A stretch of 32,016 bases of DNA, taken from the NCBI GenBank assembly GCA_027486335.1, contig JAIXPK010000162.1:1-32016 (forward strand), in the 5' to 3' direction. This document shows positions 1-8,400 of the stretch, one piece after another; the stretch's first letter is position 1; each line of letters opens with the position of its first letter. The notes under the pieces were generated by a model. That model ran no database searches, was not told the DNA's origin, and was given only the letters and a program-made list of their open reading frames with translations. Made by a program: the position numbers and the translations under genes. The DNA is from Verrucomicrobiaceae bacterium (lineage in GTDB: Bacteria > Verrucomicrobiota > Verrucomicrobiia > Verrucomicrobiales > V1-33).

Positions 1-81
1 GACACTGGCGAGGAGCGTCACGACGGCGAAGCCGCTGGCGATGACGATCTGCATGAGAACTGGCAGGTAATCCTTGAGCAT
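1..81 (-). CDS. nuoA: NADH-quinone oxidoreductase subunit A, N-terminal fragment
   Basis: The reverse strand from position 81 reads 27 codons off the window edge, beginning MLKDYLPVLMQIVIASGF. A short polar start followed by a long hydrophobic helix (LPVLMQIVIASGFAVVTLLASV) matches the beginning of NuoA, the small three-helix membrane subunit of respiratory complex I, which helps carry electrons from NADH to quinone and pump protons. Codons end mainly in C, as in other - strand genes here. Only the first helix is visible, so the assignment rests on resemblance of about 27 residues. The gene would run left with the rest of a nuo operon, divergent from glycyl-tRNA synthetase. Another small membrane protein is possible. 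Confidence 0.55.
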   Translation of the reverse strand, partial: MLKDYLPVLMQIVIASGFAVVTLLASV

Positions 82-141
82 GGGATCAGGGAGATGCACG
101 GGATTGCGCCGTGGGCAAGGGGATCCTCGGCGCTGGGTATT

Positions 142-369
142 TCAGGGGAGGACGACTGGCGGGGCCGCGTGGGCTGGAGGAGTGGTCGGGGAAGTGGCGG
201 GGAGGGTGGCTGGGGATGGGGTTGGGCAGGAAAGGGATGCGCCGGAGAGGGCGCAGAGACCGCCTGCGCAGGAAGGGCGTTGGGAGCGAGTGCCGACCGT
301 GCTGAGGAGAAGGGCTGCGCCGAGGACCGGGATGAGGGCCTTCGGGGTTGGACGTTGGGGTTGTTCCAT
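142..369 (-). CDS. Possible small membrane-anchored or secreted protein
   Basis: A 75-codon frame lies between the putative nuoA and glycyl-tRNA synthetase, in a stretch (82-502) otherwise without genes. It starts MEQPQRPTPK and continues with a hydrophobic stretch, ALIPVLGAALLLSTVG, that could be a signal anchor. After that it is rich in Pro, Ser, Thr and Ala with three Cys in the middle. Its third codon positions are mostly C, which is the pattern of genuine - strand genes here, but the strand is C-rich anyway, so this is weak evidence. It ends 60 bases before the nuoA start and could be cotranscribed with it. I do not recognise a family. It may be a chance frame in G-rich spacer. Confidence 0.3.
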   Translation of the reverse strand: MEQPQRPTPKALIPVLGAALLLSTVGTRSQRPSCAGGLCALSGASLSCPTPSPATLPATSPTTPPAHAAPPVVLP

Positions 370-502
370 TGGGGAGTATCAGCGGGGAAATGGGTGGCTG
401 CAAGGGCGGTGGAGGGCGGGGCAGGGAGCGTGGTTTTCCATTTGCCATCGTGTGGGCGGGCGGCATGGGTTCGGCCCACTTTTTTTCCCAGCCCCCACGA
501 AC

Positions 503-2305
503 ATGTCACAGCCCGTCAAGGAATCGCCGCTCATGGAGAAGATCTCGAGCCTCTGCAAACGGCGTGGTTTTATTTTTCAGTCGTCTGAGATTTACGGTGG
601 GATTGCGGGGTTCTGGGATTACGGCCCGATGGGGGCGGAGTTGAAGCGGAATCTGCGGGATTTGTGGTGGCGAGCGATGACTCGGGAGCGGGAGGACGTG
701 CTGGGGCTGGATGCGACGATCATCATGCATCCGGCGATCTGGAAGGCGTCGGGGCACGTGGATACCTTCAGTGATCCGATGGCTGACTGCCTGCTGACGC
801 AGAAGCGGTTCCGGGCGGACCATGTGGATCTGCAGAGCGGGATGGTGTTTCGGTTTACAGGGGCGAGCGGTGATGAGGGGACGGCTAGTGTGGTGGCGTT
901 TGCGGTGCTGGTGCCGCCGGGCAAGCCGCGGGAGAGTGCGCTGAAGGTGGCGAAGCAGTTTTACGAGCAGCGCGGGGTGAAGAATGCGGTGGTGCTGGGA
1001 GGTGAGCAGGGGGAGAAGGTGGAGAACACGCGTGGATTCAATCCTGAGAACGGGGCGCAGCTGACGGAGCCGCGGCCATTCAATCTGATGTTCAAGACGT
1101 ATGTGGGGCCGGCGGCGACGGAGGCGGATGTGGCGTATCTGCGGCCGGAGACGGCGCAGGCGATTTTTGCGCAGTTCAAGAACGTGCTAGACACGTCGCG
1201 GCAGAAAGTGCCGTTCGGGATCTGTCAGATCGGGAAAGCGTTCCGGAATGAAGTGACGCCGAAGAACTACACGTTCCGGAGCCGGGAGTTCGAGCAGATG
1301 GAGCTGGAGTTCTTCATCAAGCCGGACGAGGCGGTGGCGGCGGTGTGCGGGAGTGTGGCGGAGTGGAGTGAGAGTGCGGATTTGTCAGTGCCTGCGGACA
1401 ACTGGGGATGGGAGATGTGGCACCGGTACTGGGTGGCGCAGCGGACGGCGTTCTATCAGAGCATCGGACTGGGAGCGGACGTGCTGGATTACTACTGGCA
1501 GACGGGGGATGACCTAGCGCATTATGCGAGGGCGTGTGTGGACATTCTGTTCAAGTTTCCGTTCGGGACGGAAGAGCTGGAGGGGATTGCGGCGCGTGGT
1601 GATTTTGATCTGACGCAGCATCAGACGCATTGCGGGAAGCCGCAGGAGTTCTTTGATGAGGAGCTGAAGGCGGCGGTGTCAGGGTGGGATGATGCGAAGC
1701 GGGCAGAATTTGTGGCGGTGAAGACGGCGGAGTTCCGGGCGAAGGCGGAAGCGGCGGCTGCGAAGGCGAAGCGTGCGGCGACGGCGGAGGAACTGGCGGC
1801 GGCGGTGGCCAGGGCGGAGCACTGGAGTGCGCGGTTCTTCACGGGGAACTATGTGCCGCATGTGATCGAGCCGTCGGCTGGGCTGGACCGGCTGGCGCTG
1901 GCGGTGCTGTGTGCGGCGTTCTGTGAGGAAGACAAGGCGGATGTGAACGGGAAGGTGGAACGGCGGACGGTACTGCGATTCCATCCGCGGGTGGCACCGG
2001 TGAAGGTGGGGGTGTTTCCGTTGTTGAAGAACCGGCCGGAACTGGTGGCGAAGGCTCGCGAGGTTTACGGGATGTTGAAGCCGCTGATGAATTGCTTCTA
2101 CGATGAGACGGCGGCGATCGGGCGGCGGTATGCACGTCAGGATGAAGCGGGCACTCCGTTCGGGGTGACAATTGATTTCGAGACGCTGGGCGAGAAGGGG
2201 CCGGAACTGGCGGACACGGTGACGGTGCGGGAGCGGGATAACGGGGCGCAGCACCGGGTGAAAATTGGGGAGCTGAAGGGCTGGCTGCTGGAGCGGCTGG
2301 CTTGA
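503..2305 (+). CDS. glyQS: Glycine--tRNA ligase, alpha2 (single-chain) type
   Basis: A class II aminoacyl-tRNA synthetase of 600 residues that charges tRNA-Gly with glycine. Near the N-terminus it has the family signature KRRGFIFQSSEIYGG, then GFWDYGPMGAELKRN. Motif 2 is FRNEVTPKNYTFRSREFEQM at about residue 247. Motif 3 is EPSAGLDRLAL at 456-466. The anticodon-binding domain fills the last 110 or so residues (PVKVGVFPLLKN onward). A charged Ala/Lys-rich helical insert sits at about 413-440 before motif 3. The start at 503 follows the natural family beginning; the frame stays open upstream to 74, but that extension is low-complexity spacer with no similarity to the family. An alternative start is Met at 533. 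There is no clear Shine-Dalgarno site. Codons end strongly in G. Confidence 0.95.
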   Translation: MSQPVKESPLMEKISSLCKRRGFIFQSSEIYGGIAGFWDYGPMGAELKRNLRDLWWRAMTREREDVLGLDATIIMHPAIWKASGHVDTFSDPMADCLLTQKRFRADHVDLQSGMVFRFTGASGDEGTASVVAFAVLVPPGKPRESALKVAKQFYEQRGVKNAVVLGGEQGEKVENTRGFNPENGAQLTEPRPFNLMFKTYVGPAATEADVAYLRPETAQAIFAQFKNVLDTSRQKVPFGICQIGKAFRNEVTPKNYTFRSREFEQMELEFFIKPDEAVAAVCGSVAEWSESADLSVPADNWGWEMWHRYWVAQRTAFYQSIGLGADVLDYYWQTGDDLAHYARACVDILFKFPFGTEELEGIAARGDFDLTQHQTHCGKPQEFFDEELKAAVSGWDDAKRAEFVAVKTAEFRAKAEAAAAKAKRAATAEELAAAVARAEHWSARFFTGNYVPHVIEPSAGLDRLALAVLCAAFCEEDKADVNGKVERRTVLRFHPRVAPVKVGVFPLLKNRPELVAKAREVYGMLKPLMNCFYDETAAIGRRYARQDEAGTPFGVTIDFETLGEKGPELADTVTVRERDNGAQHRVKIGELKGWLLERLA

Positions 2306-2614
2306 GGGCCTGACGGGTCATTCACGGGTTCTGGTGAGATGCCTGCGGCCGGAAGGCTGAAAGGTTTCGATGTGGTCCCGTGGGTGAACGGGGAGGGGTG
2401 TGGGCATCCGGGAGGGAGGAGTGAGACCTCGGCGTCACGGTCTGCTGGACAAAGGCCGGCGCAGCAGGCATGATCCTGACAGTCATGAACCAGCCAGATC
2501 CTGTTGTCGTTCGAGGTGCGTGTTGCTCTGAGAGGCCGGGAGCGAGTGATCTGCGTGGCGGGGGGCACGCCGGGAGAGGGGCGGTTTTAGCTGAGACGGC
2601 TCTGACGTGAAACC
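2306..2614. other. Gene-free spacer after glyQS
   Basis: About 309 bases without a supported gene. No terminator hairpin with a T-run, tRNA or clear repeat was found. The first half is still G-rich on the + strand, while the second half approaches the even G and C content of the following cassette, so the boundary of the possibly acquired segment lies in this spacer, roughly at 2430-2520. Reverse-strand frames here show no family resemblance. Confidence 0.4.
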
Positions 2615-3421
2615 ATGAGAAAGGGACGTCCAGTGAGTCGAACCGGATCAATGACAGTCCTGACGGCCACGGGACTGGTTGCTTCGTTGGTGGTATTCAA
2701 TGTGCTGGTGGCTTACCTCAGGGGGAACAACACGAATCACACTGGTTTTGGATTGTGGATTCTGGCTCTGGTGTTTCTTCCGACGCTGCTGCTCGGCGGG
2801 TGGACTGGTTTCAAAGGTAATCGCCGCTGGATTGGGTGGTTGGCGTGTCTCGCGGGTTGCGGAGGGATGGCCTTCCTGTGGTACATTGACTACGACAACA
2901 TCCTTCGTGAGTACGAGCGGTGGAGCAAAAGAGGTGAGAAGCCGGCACCCCTTGCGAGCTGGCCACCCCTTGCTGACGAGGAGCTTTATGAGTTCAAGCC
3001 GATCTCGGAAGGCGTCCGTCGCGCGAAATGGCTAACGCTCTTCGAGGGACTTCCGCATCCCACGTGGGAGACCGGTCAACTCGACGAAGAACTCGGATCT
3101 AAGGAGACGATCATCATTCATGATTTTCCTTTCTACGAGCGTCCGTTGTCGATTGCGGCGGATGATGTCGAGCCGTTGCGCAGTCTCTGTGCCGCGGCGG
3201 ACAGCTATGCTTCATACACGGGTGAGAAGCTTTGCGGAGGTTACCACCCCGACTACTGTCTCAGGTGGGAGGATGAGACGGACACTTACGACCTGATGAT
3301 TTGTTTCGGCTGTGGCGAGATGAAGCTCTACGGCCCTGAGAACTATTTGATAGTGGACCTCAATGCTGCGTTCAAGAGGCTGCTTGAGAAGTATCGGGAT
3401 CAACGTCCGGAGCGGAAATGA
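2615..3421 (+). CDS. Unknown membrane protein, first gene of a four-gene cassette
   Basis: A 268-residue protein I cannot assign. Three hydrophobic segments fall at about residues 13-35, 45-62 and 71-90. A hydrophilic cytoplasmic or external domain of about 175 residues follows. Its C-terminal part contains KLCGGYHPDYCLRW and DLMICFGCGEMKLYG, with several Cys, and ends YLIVDLNAAFKRLLEKYR. The last part resembles small domains often annotated only as hypothetical in Planctomycetes and Verrucomicrobia. The start at 2615 is the most upstream; Met at 2651 is an alternative that would shorten the N-terminus by 12 residues. Its stop overlaps the next start in an ATGA, so the two are likely translationally coupled. 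Codon use is much less G-biased than in flanking genes. Confidence 0.75.
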   Translation: MRKGRPVSRTGSMTVLTATGLVASLVVFNVLVAYLRGNNTNHTGFGLWILALVFLPTLLLGGWTGFKGNRRWIGWLACLAGCGGMAFLWYIDYDNILREYERWSKRGEKPAPLASWPPLADEELYEFKPISEGVRRAKWLTLFEGLPHPTWETGQLDEELGSKETIIIHDFPFYERPLSIAADDVEPLRSLCAAADSYASYTGEKLCGGYHPDYCLRWEDETDTYDLMICFGCGEMKLYGPENYLIVDLNAAFKRLLEKYRDQRPERK

Positions 3422-3630
3422 ACGCGATGATGGACGGAACTTACGGGTTCAGGTCTGGTTTGCCGGCGGAGGCGACTGAGTTTGACCAGTTTGGTGAGAT
3501 GATTTTGTCCGGAGCGTGGCAGATCCTTGAAGCGGATGGCAGCGTTTCTCTGATTGCCGATGCGCCAGGATTCGTTCAGGACGGGGTCTCGTGGCGGATG
3601 ATTCCGGCGGTGCTTGAGTCGTTCGCTTGA
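3418..3630 (+). CDS. Small unknown protein, coupled second gene of the cassette
   Basis: A 70-residue acidic protein beginning MNAMMDGTYGFRSGLPAEAT. It has no membrane segment, signal peptide or motif I recognise. Its ATG overlaps the stop of the preceding membrane protein (ATGA), and its own stop is six bases before the next start, so it reads as the middle gene of a tight operon. The length, tight packing and low GC skew are shared with its neighbours. A role as a small partner or immunity-like protein is only a guess from this arrangement. Confidence 0.6.
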   Translation: MNAMMDGTYGFRSGLPAEATEFDQFGEMILSGAWQILEADGSVSLIADAPGFVQDGVSWRMIPAVLESFA

Positions 3631-3636
3631 TAAGCC

Positions 3637-4116
3637 ATGCATTCAGCCGAGTTCATCTTCGACCATCCGAGTGGATTGCGAATCTCCCGCGATCTCCTTG
3701 AGGCGGAAGTTGCGTCGATAGCTGGTGTTGGCAGGCGCGATATGGGGACGGGGTGTGTCTGGTATTCGTTGCCGAAGCTAAGCTCTGGATGCTACCACAT
3801 TTCGATGAGCCTGTGCTTCCAGTCGGGCTCTCTTGACTCGATCTCGATCGCATTGGACGATCCGGATTCAGGAGGCGGTTGGAGCGACTGGTCGGAAGAG
3901 AAGGAGCGGACGCGAGTGGATCAAACGAAGGCCTTGCTTACGGCGCAAGCGTGTCCCCCTGGAACCTACCCGTGGGGTGAGGTTTGGGCGGCTTACGATT
4001 CCAAAGGCGGATTCGGTAGTGCGGGCGTCCGATACAACCGCCAACGTGACGACAGGGGAAACCCGACTGCTGGCCCCGAGTCGGATCTTTCTTGTGATAC
4101 CGACCATAAACCGTGA
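3637..4116 (+). CDS. Unknown soluble protein, third gene of the cassette
   Basis: A 159-residue soluble protein that I do not recognise by name. The middle (SGCYHISMSLCFQSGSLDSI) looks like beta strands. A conserved-looking segment, PWGEVWAAYDSKGGFGSAGV, lies at about residues 111-130 and resembles hypothetical proteins in which this WGEVWA..D.KGGF pattern precedes the C-terminus. The last 30 residues are low in predicted structure (RQRDDRGNPTAGPESDLSC) and may be a degenerate or frameshifted tail. It starts six bases after the preceding stop. GC skew is near zero, unlike surrounding core genes. Confidence 0.65.
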   Translation: MHSAEFIFDHPSGLRISRDLLEAEVASIAGVGRRDMGTGCVWYSLPKLSSGCYHISMSLCFQSGSLDSISIALDDPDSGGGWSDWSEEKERTRVDQTKALLTAQACPPGTYPWGEVWAAYDSKGGFGSAGVRYNRQRDDRGNPTAGPESDLSCDTDHKP

Positions 4117-4172
4117 TGAAGATTGGCGTTTTCGGTAGACGCTGGTGAAGCGCGGGGTAATCACCGGGATCA

Positions 4173-4538
4173 ATGGCCTACCTCGCAATGCTTTTGATGG
4201 TGCCGGTTGGCGATGTCGTGAAGTTTCACACGCGCGAGACGATCTCGGATGCCGGGGTGGCGTCATTTATGTGCTCGCATTTCATCGCAGCGCATCCCCG
4301 GATCAAAGCGATTCTCGATGAAGGTAGACCTCTGAGTACGGAGATGTGGCATCCGATTGTGAAACCGCATTATCACCTTCCAGCCGAGCTTCCGGCAGCG
4401 GTTGCGGTCCTTGAGGATGTGGAGGCGACCGAGCCGGACATTCAGAGGGATGAGTGGGTTCTTGCGGAGATACACAAGCTTCGTGATGCGTGCCGCTATG
4501 GGATAGCCCACGGGCTGGCTATGGTCGTCATCCTGTAA
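4173..4538 (+). CDS. Unknown small protein, last gene of the cassette
   Basis: A 121-residue protein with a hydrophobic beginning (MAYLAMLLMVPVGDVV), then a mixed alpha/beta-looking body and a helical C-terminus (EIHKLRDACRYGIAHGLAM). The beginning is too short and polar at its end to be a convincing signal peptide, and Met at 4188 or 4197 could be the true start. It lies 56 bases after the previous gene and just before the repeat cluster. No known motif was found. Confidence 0.55.
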   Translation: MAYLAMLLMVPVGDVVKFHTRETISDAGVASFMCSHFIAAHPRIKAILDEGRPLSTEMWHPIVKPHYHLPAELPAAVAVLEDVEATEPDIQRDEWVLAEIHKLRDACRYGIAHGLAMVVIL

Positions 4539-4680
4539 AACACCCGGTCCAGGGCGCCCTTGGTGAACGGGGGATAGCTGGTGGTTCGTGGCGACCGGCG
4601 GTAGCGTGCAGTGCCTGCGGTTGGCTTGGGGGGAGGGAGGGGGGCTGGGCTTGGGACGTTGCCGCTGGCGTTGGTAGGCC

Positions 4681-4770
4681 GCCCTTTCAGGGCTCCGGGT
4701 TGGGGGCGCGGTTTGACCCGGGGCGTTGCCCCGGTATACGTTAGGGCGCGCCGTTGGCGCTGGGGGAGGG
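4681..4770. repeat. Hairpin repeat unit, copy 1
   Basis: It begins with a small hairpin, GCCCT-TTC-AGGGC (4681-4693), and continues with CCGGGGC, loop GTT, GCCCCGG near 4718-4734, then GGGCGCGCCGTTGGCGC. The 56 bases from 4715 are repeated at 4891 with two differences. Similar compact GC-rich palindrome units are common in intergenic DNA of Verrucomicrobia and Planctomycetes genomes; whether this one is mobilised by a REP-type transposase is not shown here. Confidence 0.75.
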
Positions 4771-4800
4771 CGGGTTTGGAGAGTGTGTGAACGGAGGGCG

Positions 4801-4866
4801 GGTAGGCGTGCTCCGCACGCAGGGAGAGCTGTGATGCTCACAGCAGTCCAGAGCCTGCGGCGCGCT
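4801..4866 (+). repeat. Two-hairpin dispersed repeat, copy A
   Basis: The first stem is GCGTGC with loop TCC and GCACGC (4806-4820). After AGGGAGA comes a second stem, GCTGTGA with loop TGC and TCACAGC. The shared tail is AGTCCAGAGCCTGCGG. The second stem is a perfect seven-base-pair match here, while other copies carry different loops. The orientation given is that of the common tail. Confidence 0.75.
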
Positions 4867-4869
4867 GTG

Positions 4870-4885
4870 GGGATTTGAGATTTGA
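4870..4885. repeat. Short direct repeat GGGATTTGAGATTTGA, copy 1
   Basis: This AT-richer 16-base word stands out in G-rich spacer and occurs again, identical, at 22821-22836, also in a repeat-filled gap. It sits directly between a two-hairpin copy and a hairpin unit. Confidence 0.55.
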
Positions 4886-4890
4886 GGTTG

Positions 4891-4946
4891 GACCCGGGGC
4901 GTTGCCCCGGTCTGCGTTAGGGCGCGCCGTTGGCGCTGGGGGAGGG
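4891..4946. repeat. Hairpin repeat unit, copy 2
   Basis: A 56-base unit nearly identical to 4715-4770; the only differences are in TATACG versus TCTGCG. It contains the same CCGGGGC/GCCCCGG stem followed by GGGCGCGCCGTTGGCGC. The close match suggests a recent duplication within this gap. Confidence 0.8.
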
Positions 4947-4960
4947 GGGGTCCGTGAATG

Positions 4961-5032
4961 GAGGGCGGGCCGCGCGCACTTTGGGCGCAGAGTGTCTGTG
5001 GTTCTAACGGCAGACCAGAGCCTGCGGTTGGC
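4961..5032 (+). repeat. Two-hairpin dispersed repeat, copy B (degenerate)
   Basis: It aligns with copies A and C through GGGCGGGCCGCGCGCACTT, GCGCAGAG and the tail CAGAGCCTGCGG, but the second stem is decayed to CTG/CAG with loop changes. It lies directly after hairpin unit copy 2, in the same order as copy A after hairpin unit copy 1. Confidence 0.55.
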
Positions 5033-5047
5033 TTCGGGGGAGGGGGG

Positions 5048-5142
5048 CAACCCCGTACGGGGTTGGGGCGATTTTTGGTGGTAAACCCGGGGTATCGCTT
5101 CGCGCCACCCCGGGCTACTAACCGGTCGTCCCTACGGGACGG
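5048..5142. repeat. Triple-palindrome repeat block
   Basis: Three inverted repeats in a row: CAACCCCGTACGGGGTTG (5048-5065, perfect palindrome), CCCGGGGT with ACCCCGGG around a 13-base loop (about 5086-5114), and CGTCCC with loop TAC and GGGACG (5128-5142). No T-run follows, so they are poor intrinsic terminators. They resemble compound palindromic intergenic repeats more than regulatory RNA. Confidence 0.7.
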
Positions 5143-5227
5143 ATGCGTGGTGGGAGAGGGCTGGTTCGGAGAGGGGCTCGCGCGAAGGCGCGGAGGGTTG
5201 GCGGGGAGGGGGCTTGTTGGGAGGGGA

Positions 5228-5294
5228 CGGGTAGGCGCACTTCGTGCGCAGGGAGAGCTGTAATTCGGACAGCAGTCCAGAGCCTGCGGCTGCT
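5228..5294 (+). repeat. Two-hairpin dispersed repeat, copy C
   Basis: The first stem is GCGCAC with loop TTC and GTGCGC. After AGGGAGA the second stem is GCTGT with loop AATTCGG and ACAGC. The tail is AGTCCAGAGCCTGCGG. The two stems differ in sequence from copy A but keep pairing, which suggests compensatory change. Confidence 0.75.
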
Positions 5295-5442
5295 TAGTCG
5301 GAGAGGCTGGTTGGGAGAGGGGGCTTACGCGGAGGGGGGAAGGGGCGGGGGAGGGCGGGTGGGGAATTGGGGTGAAGGAGAAGGCTGGACTGGGGAGTTG
5401 GGGGAGGTATGGTGACGGAAAAATCATGAAAAGGAGACAGCC

Positions 5443-8400
5443 ATGCGAGTACTGATACTGGTTCTGATGATGCTGGGGTTGGTTGGGGAGGCTGTGGCGC
5501 AGGTGAATGCGGCGCAGGGGAAGCCGGTGACGGCGAGTGGGCCGTTGTGGTCGGGGTTTCCGGTGACGAATCTGACGGATGGGTTGGTGACGACGTTCAC
5601 GCATCCTTTGGCGTCGTCGGCGACGCTGGGTTTCCGGTATGAGGTGAACCTGCAGGCGAGTCGGAACATCAGTGCGATCCGGATTTACAATCGGGACAAC
5701 TGCTGTCCGGAGCGGCTGACGAATTACCGGGTGAGTGTGCATGCGGACAATGGGGCTGGAGCGGCGGGAGCGGCGGTGTGGAGTGCGGTGGTGCGTGGGA
5801 ACGGGACGAATTCGGGGATGGGTGGGATGGATGAGGTGCTGGCGTCGGCGCATCCTGCGGGGACGTTTACGGGGCAGTGGGTGCGATTGGAGAATCTGAG
5901 CAATGCGGCGTACAATCCGCAGCTGGCGGAGATTCAGGTGTGGACGGACGATATTGCGGTGCCGAATCTGGCGTTGAACAAGCCGGTGACGGCGAGTGGG
6001 GCGGTGAATGCGGGGATGACGGCGTCGAATCTGACGGATGGGAATCCGCTGACGGCGGCGCATCCTGCGAGCGGGGTGACGACGGGGTTTTTCTGGCAGG
6101 TTGATCTGCTGAAGGTGCAGGCGCTGGACCGGGTGGTGATTTATCAGCGGTCGGATTGCTGTCCGGAGAGGTTGAGGAATTACCGGGTGACGATTCATGG
6201 TGACAACGGCGGGGTGGCTGGGCCGGCGGTGTGGACTGGGGATGTGCGGACGGATCTAACGTTTGCGGAGCCGGGGTCGGCGGATACGGTGACGGCGGCG
6301 ATGGGGTCGGGGGTGTTCAGCGGGCGGTATGTGAGGATTGCGAATCTGGGTGGTGATGCGTTCAGTCCGCAGATTGCGGAGGTGGAGGTCTATCGGGCGC
6401 CGCCGCCGCGGGTGGGGTATTTTGCGCCGGACACGGGGAATATCACGGCGACGGGGAATCCGGCGATGAAGTCGGAGGCGGTGCTTTCGTGGCGGGTGGA
6501 GGGAGCGGACAGTGTGACGATTGACCGCGGGGTGGGGGTGGTGGCGGCGAGCGGGACGGTGACGGTGCGGCCGAGTGAGCGGACGGTTTATACGCTGACG
6601 GCGGCGAATGCGGTGGGGTCGGTGACAGCGGTGGTGACGGTGGCGGTGGATGCGGTGGAGCAGCCGGTGAGGATCAATGAATTTGTCGCGGACAATGGCG
6701 GGGCGGTGCGGGATGAGGATGGGGATGCGTCGGATTGGATAGAGTTATACAATCCGAATGATTTCACTGTGAATCTTGCGGGGATGGGGTTGTCGGACAA
6801 TCCGGAGGTGTTGCGGAAGTGGGTATTTCCGTCGGTGGCGGTGGGGCCGGGTGGTTATCTGGTGGTGTATGCGTCGGGGAAGAATCGGGCGGATGGGGCG
6901 GCGGTGCTGCACACGAATTTTCAGCTGAGTCGGGCCGGGGAGACCCTGACATTGAGCGGGGCGGATGGCGTGGTGGTGGATCGGGTGCCGGAGGGATGGC
7001 CGGTGGTGACCTTGTATCCTGAGCAGTCGCCGGACACGGGTTATGGGCGGAATGCGTCGGGGGCGTGGCGATATTTCCGGCCGGCGACGCCAGGGGCGGT
7101 GAATGTTGGTGAGGGTTTTGCGGGGGTGGTGGCGGACACGAAGTTTTTGCCGCGAAGGGGCGTGTTCAGCGGGCCGCAGATGGTGGCGATTTCGTGTGAG
7201 ACGCCGGGTGCGGTGATTCGTTATACGGTGAACGGTACGGTGCCGACGGCTACGACTGGGACGGTGTACAGCGGGCCGGTGGCGGTGAATGTGAGCACGG
7301 TGATTCGGGCGGCGGCGTTTGCGGTTGGGTTGGCACCGACGAATGTGGACACGCACAGTTATATTCTGCCTGAGACGGTGGCGTCGCAGCCGGGGATGGT
7401 GGCGGCGGTGACGGGGAATGCGGTGTGGGGGCCGCAGATCCCGGCGGCATTGCGGGATTTGCCGGTGGTGTCGGTGGCGACGCCGTCGACGGCGGCGATC
7501 AACGATAATGCGGAAGTGGCGGGGAACATTGAGTGGCTGGATCCTGCGAATGGTGGGAGTGCCAGTGCGGGCATGGGCCTGACCTATTTTGGCGGGGCGT
7601 TCACGAATTTTGCGAAGAAGAGTTTCCGGCTGTATTTCCGGGACAACTATGGGGCTCCGAGGTTCGAAGCGCCGTTGTTTACGGGGGCGGATCACGGGAC
7701 GGATGCGGTGACGTCATTTGACAGCATTGAGCTGCGGAGCGGGAGTCATGACATGGTGGATCGCGGGTTTTACATGAGCAATCTGTTCACGGACCAGGCG
7801 ATGATGGAGATGGGGCATGTGTCGCCGCACGGGCGGATGGTGCATTTGTTTCTGAATGGGACGTACTGGGGGATGTACCATCTGCGGGAGCGGTGGAATG
7901 CGGCGATGATGGCGGATTATCTGGGTGGGGCGAAGGAGGAGTACGAGGCGATCAACGGGAACTACAATGTGGGCGGCTGGCCGACGCCGGGGCAGGCGTA
8001 TGACGGGACGGGGGCGGGGTGGGAGCGTGCGAAGGGGCAGCGGACGAGTTATGCGGGGATCCGGCCGCTGGTGGATGTGACGAACTACATTGATTACATG
8101 ATCACATGGATGTTCGGGAATTCGGAGGATGAGTATCGGTGTGCGGGATTTCCGGGGCCGGGGAGCGGGTTGAAATTTCTGATGAATGACGCGGACGGGT
8201 GGCTGTCGGTGAACGGGTCGAATGGGATTGCGGCATGGGACGGGAGCGATAACAACACGGCGCGGGCGTCGACCCTGACAAATGGGGTGTTTACGGCGGG
8301 GCGGTCGCCGGGGGACGGGCCGGGGGCGATTTTTGCGGGATTGCTGCTGGCGGCGGATCCTGAGTATCGGATTCTGCTGGCGGATCGGATCAATCAGCAT

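Larger units (their letters stand above)
4539..5442. other. Gene-free repeat cluster between the cassette and the CotH gene
   Basis: About 900 bases with no supported gene, assembled from inverted repeats and copies of dispersed elements. These are two near-identical hairpin units (4715-4770 and 4891-4946), three copies of a two-hairpin element (4801, 4961 and 5228), three strong palindromes (5048-5142) and a G-rich tail (5331-5390) before the CotH gene. A degenerate tail of the two-hairpin element may also be present at about 4600-4640. Frames that cross the region translate the hairpins and have no protein family resemblance. Confidence 0.75.

Noticed and set aside
4681-4770. Intrinsic terminators in the repeat cluster
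   Set aside because: The stems have no following T-run on either strand.
5048-5142. CRISPR-like or riboswitch interpretation of the palindrome block
   Set aside because: There are no equal spacers, no repeat of identical unit, no adjacent cas gene and no matching riboswitch core. Palindromic intergenic repeats fit better.
4741-6198. 485-codon - strand frame opposite the CotH gene
   Set aside because: It is Arg/Pro/His-rich, translates repeat hairpins, and lies antisense to a clear exoprotein gene.
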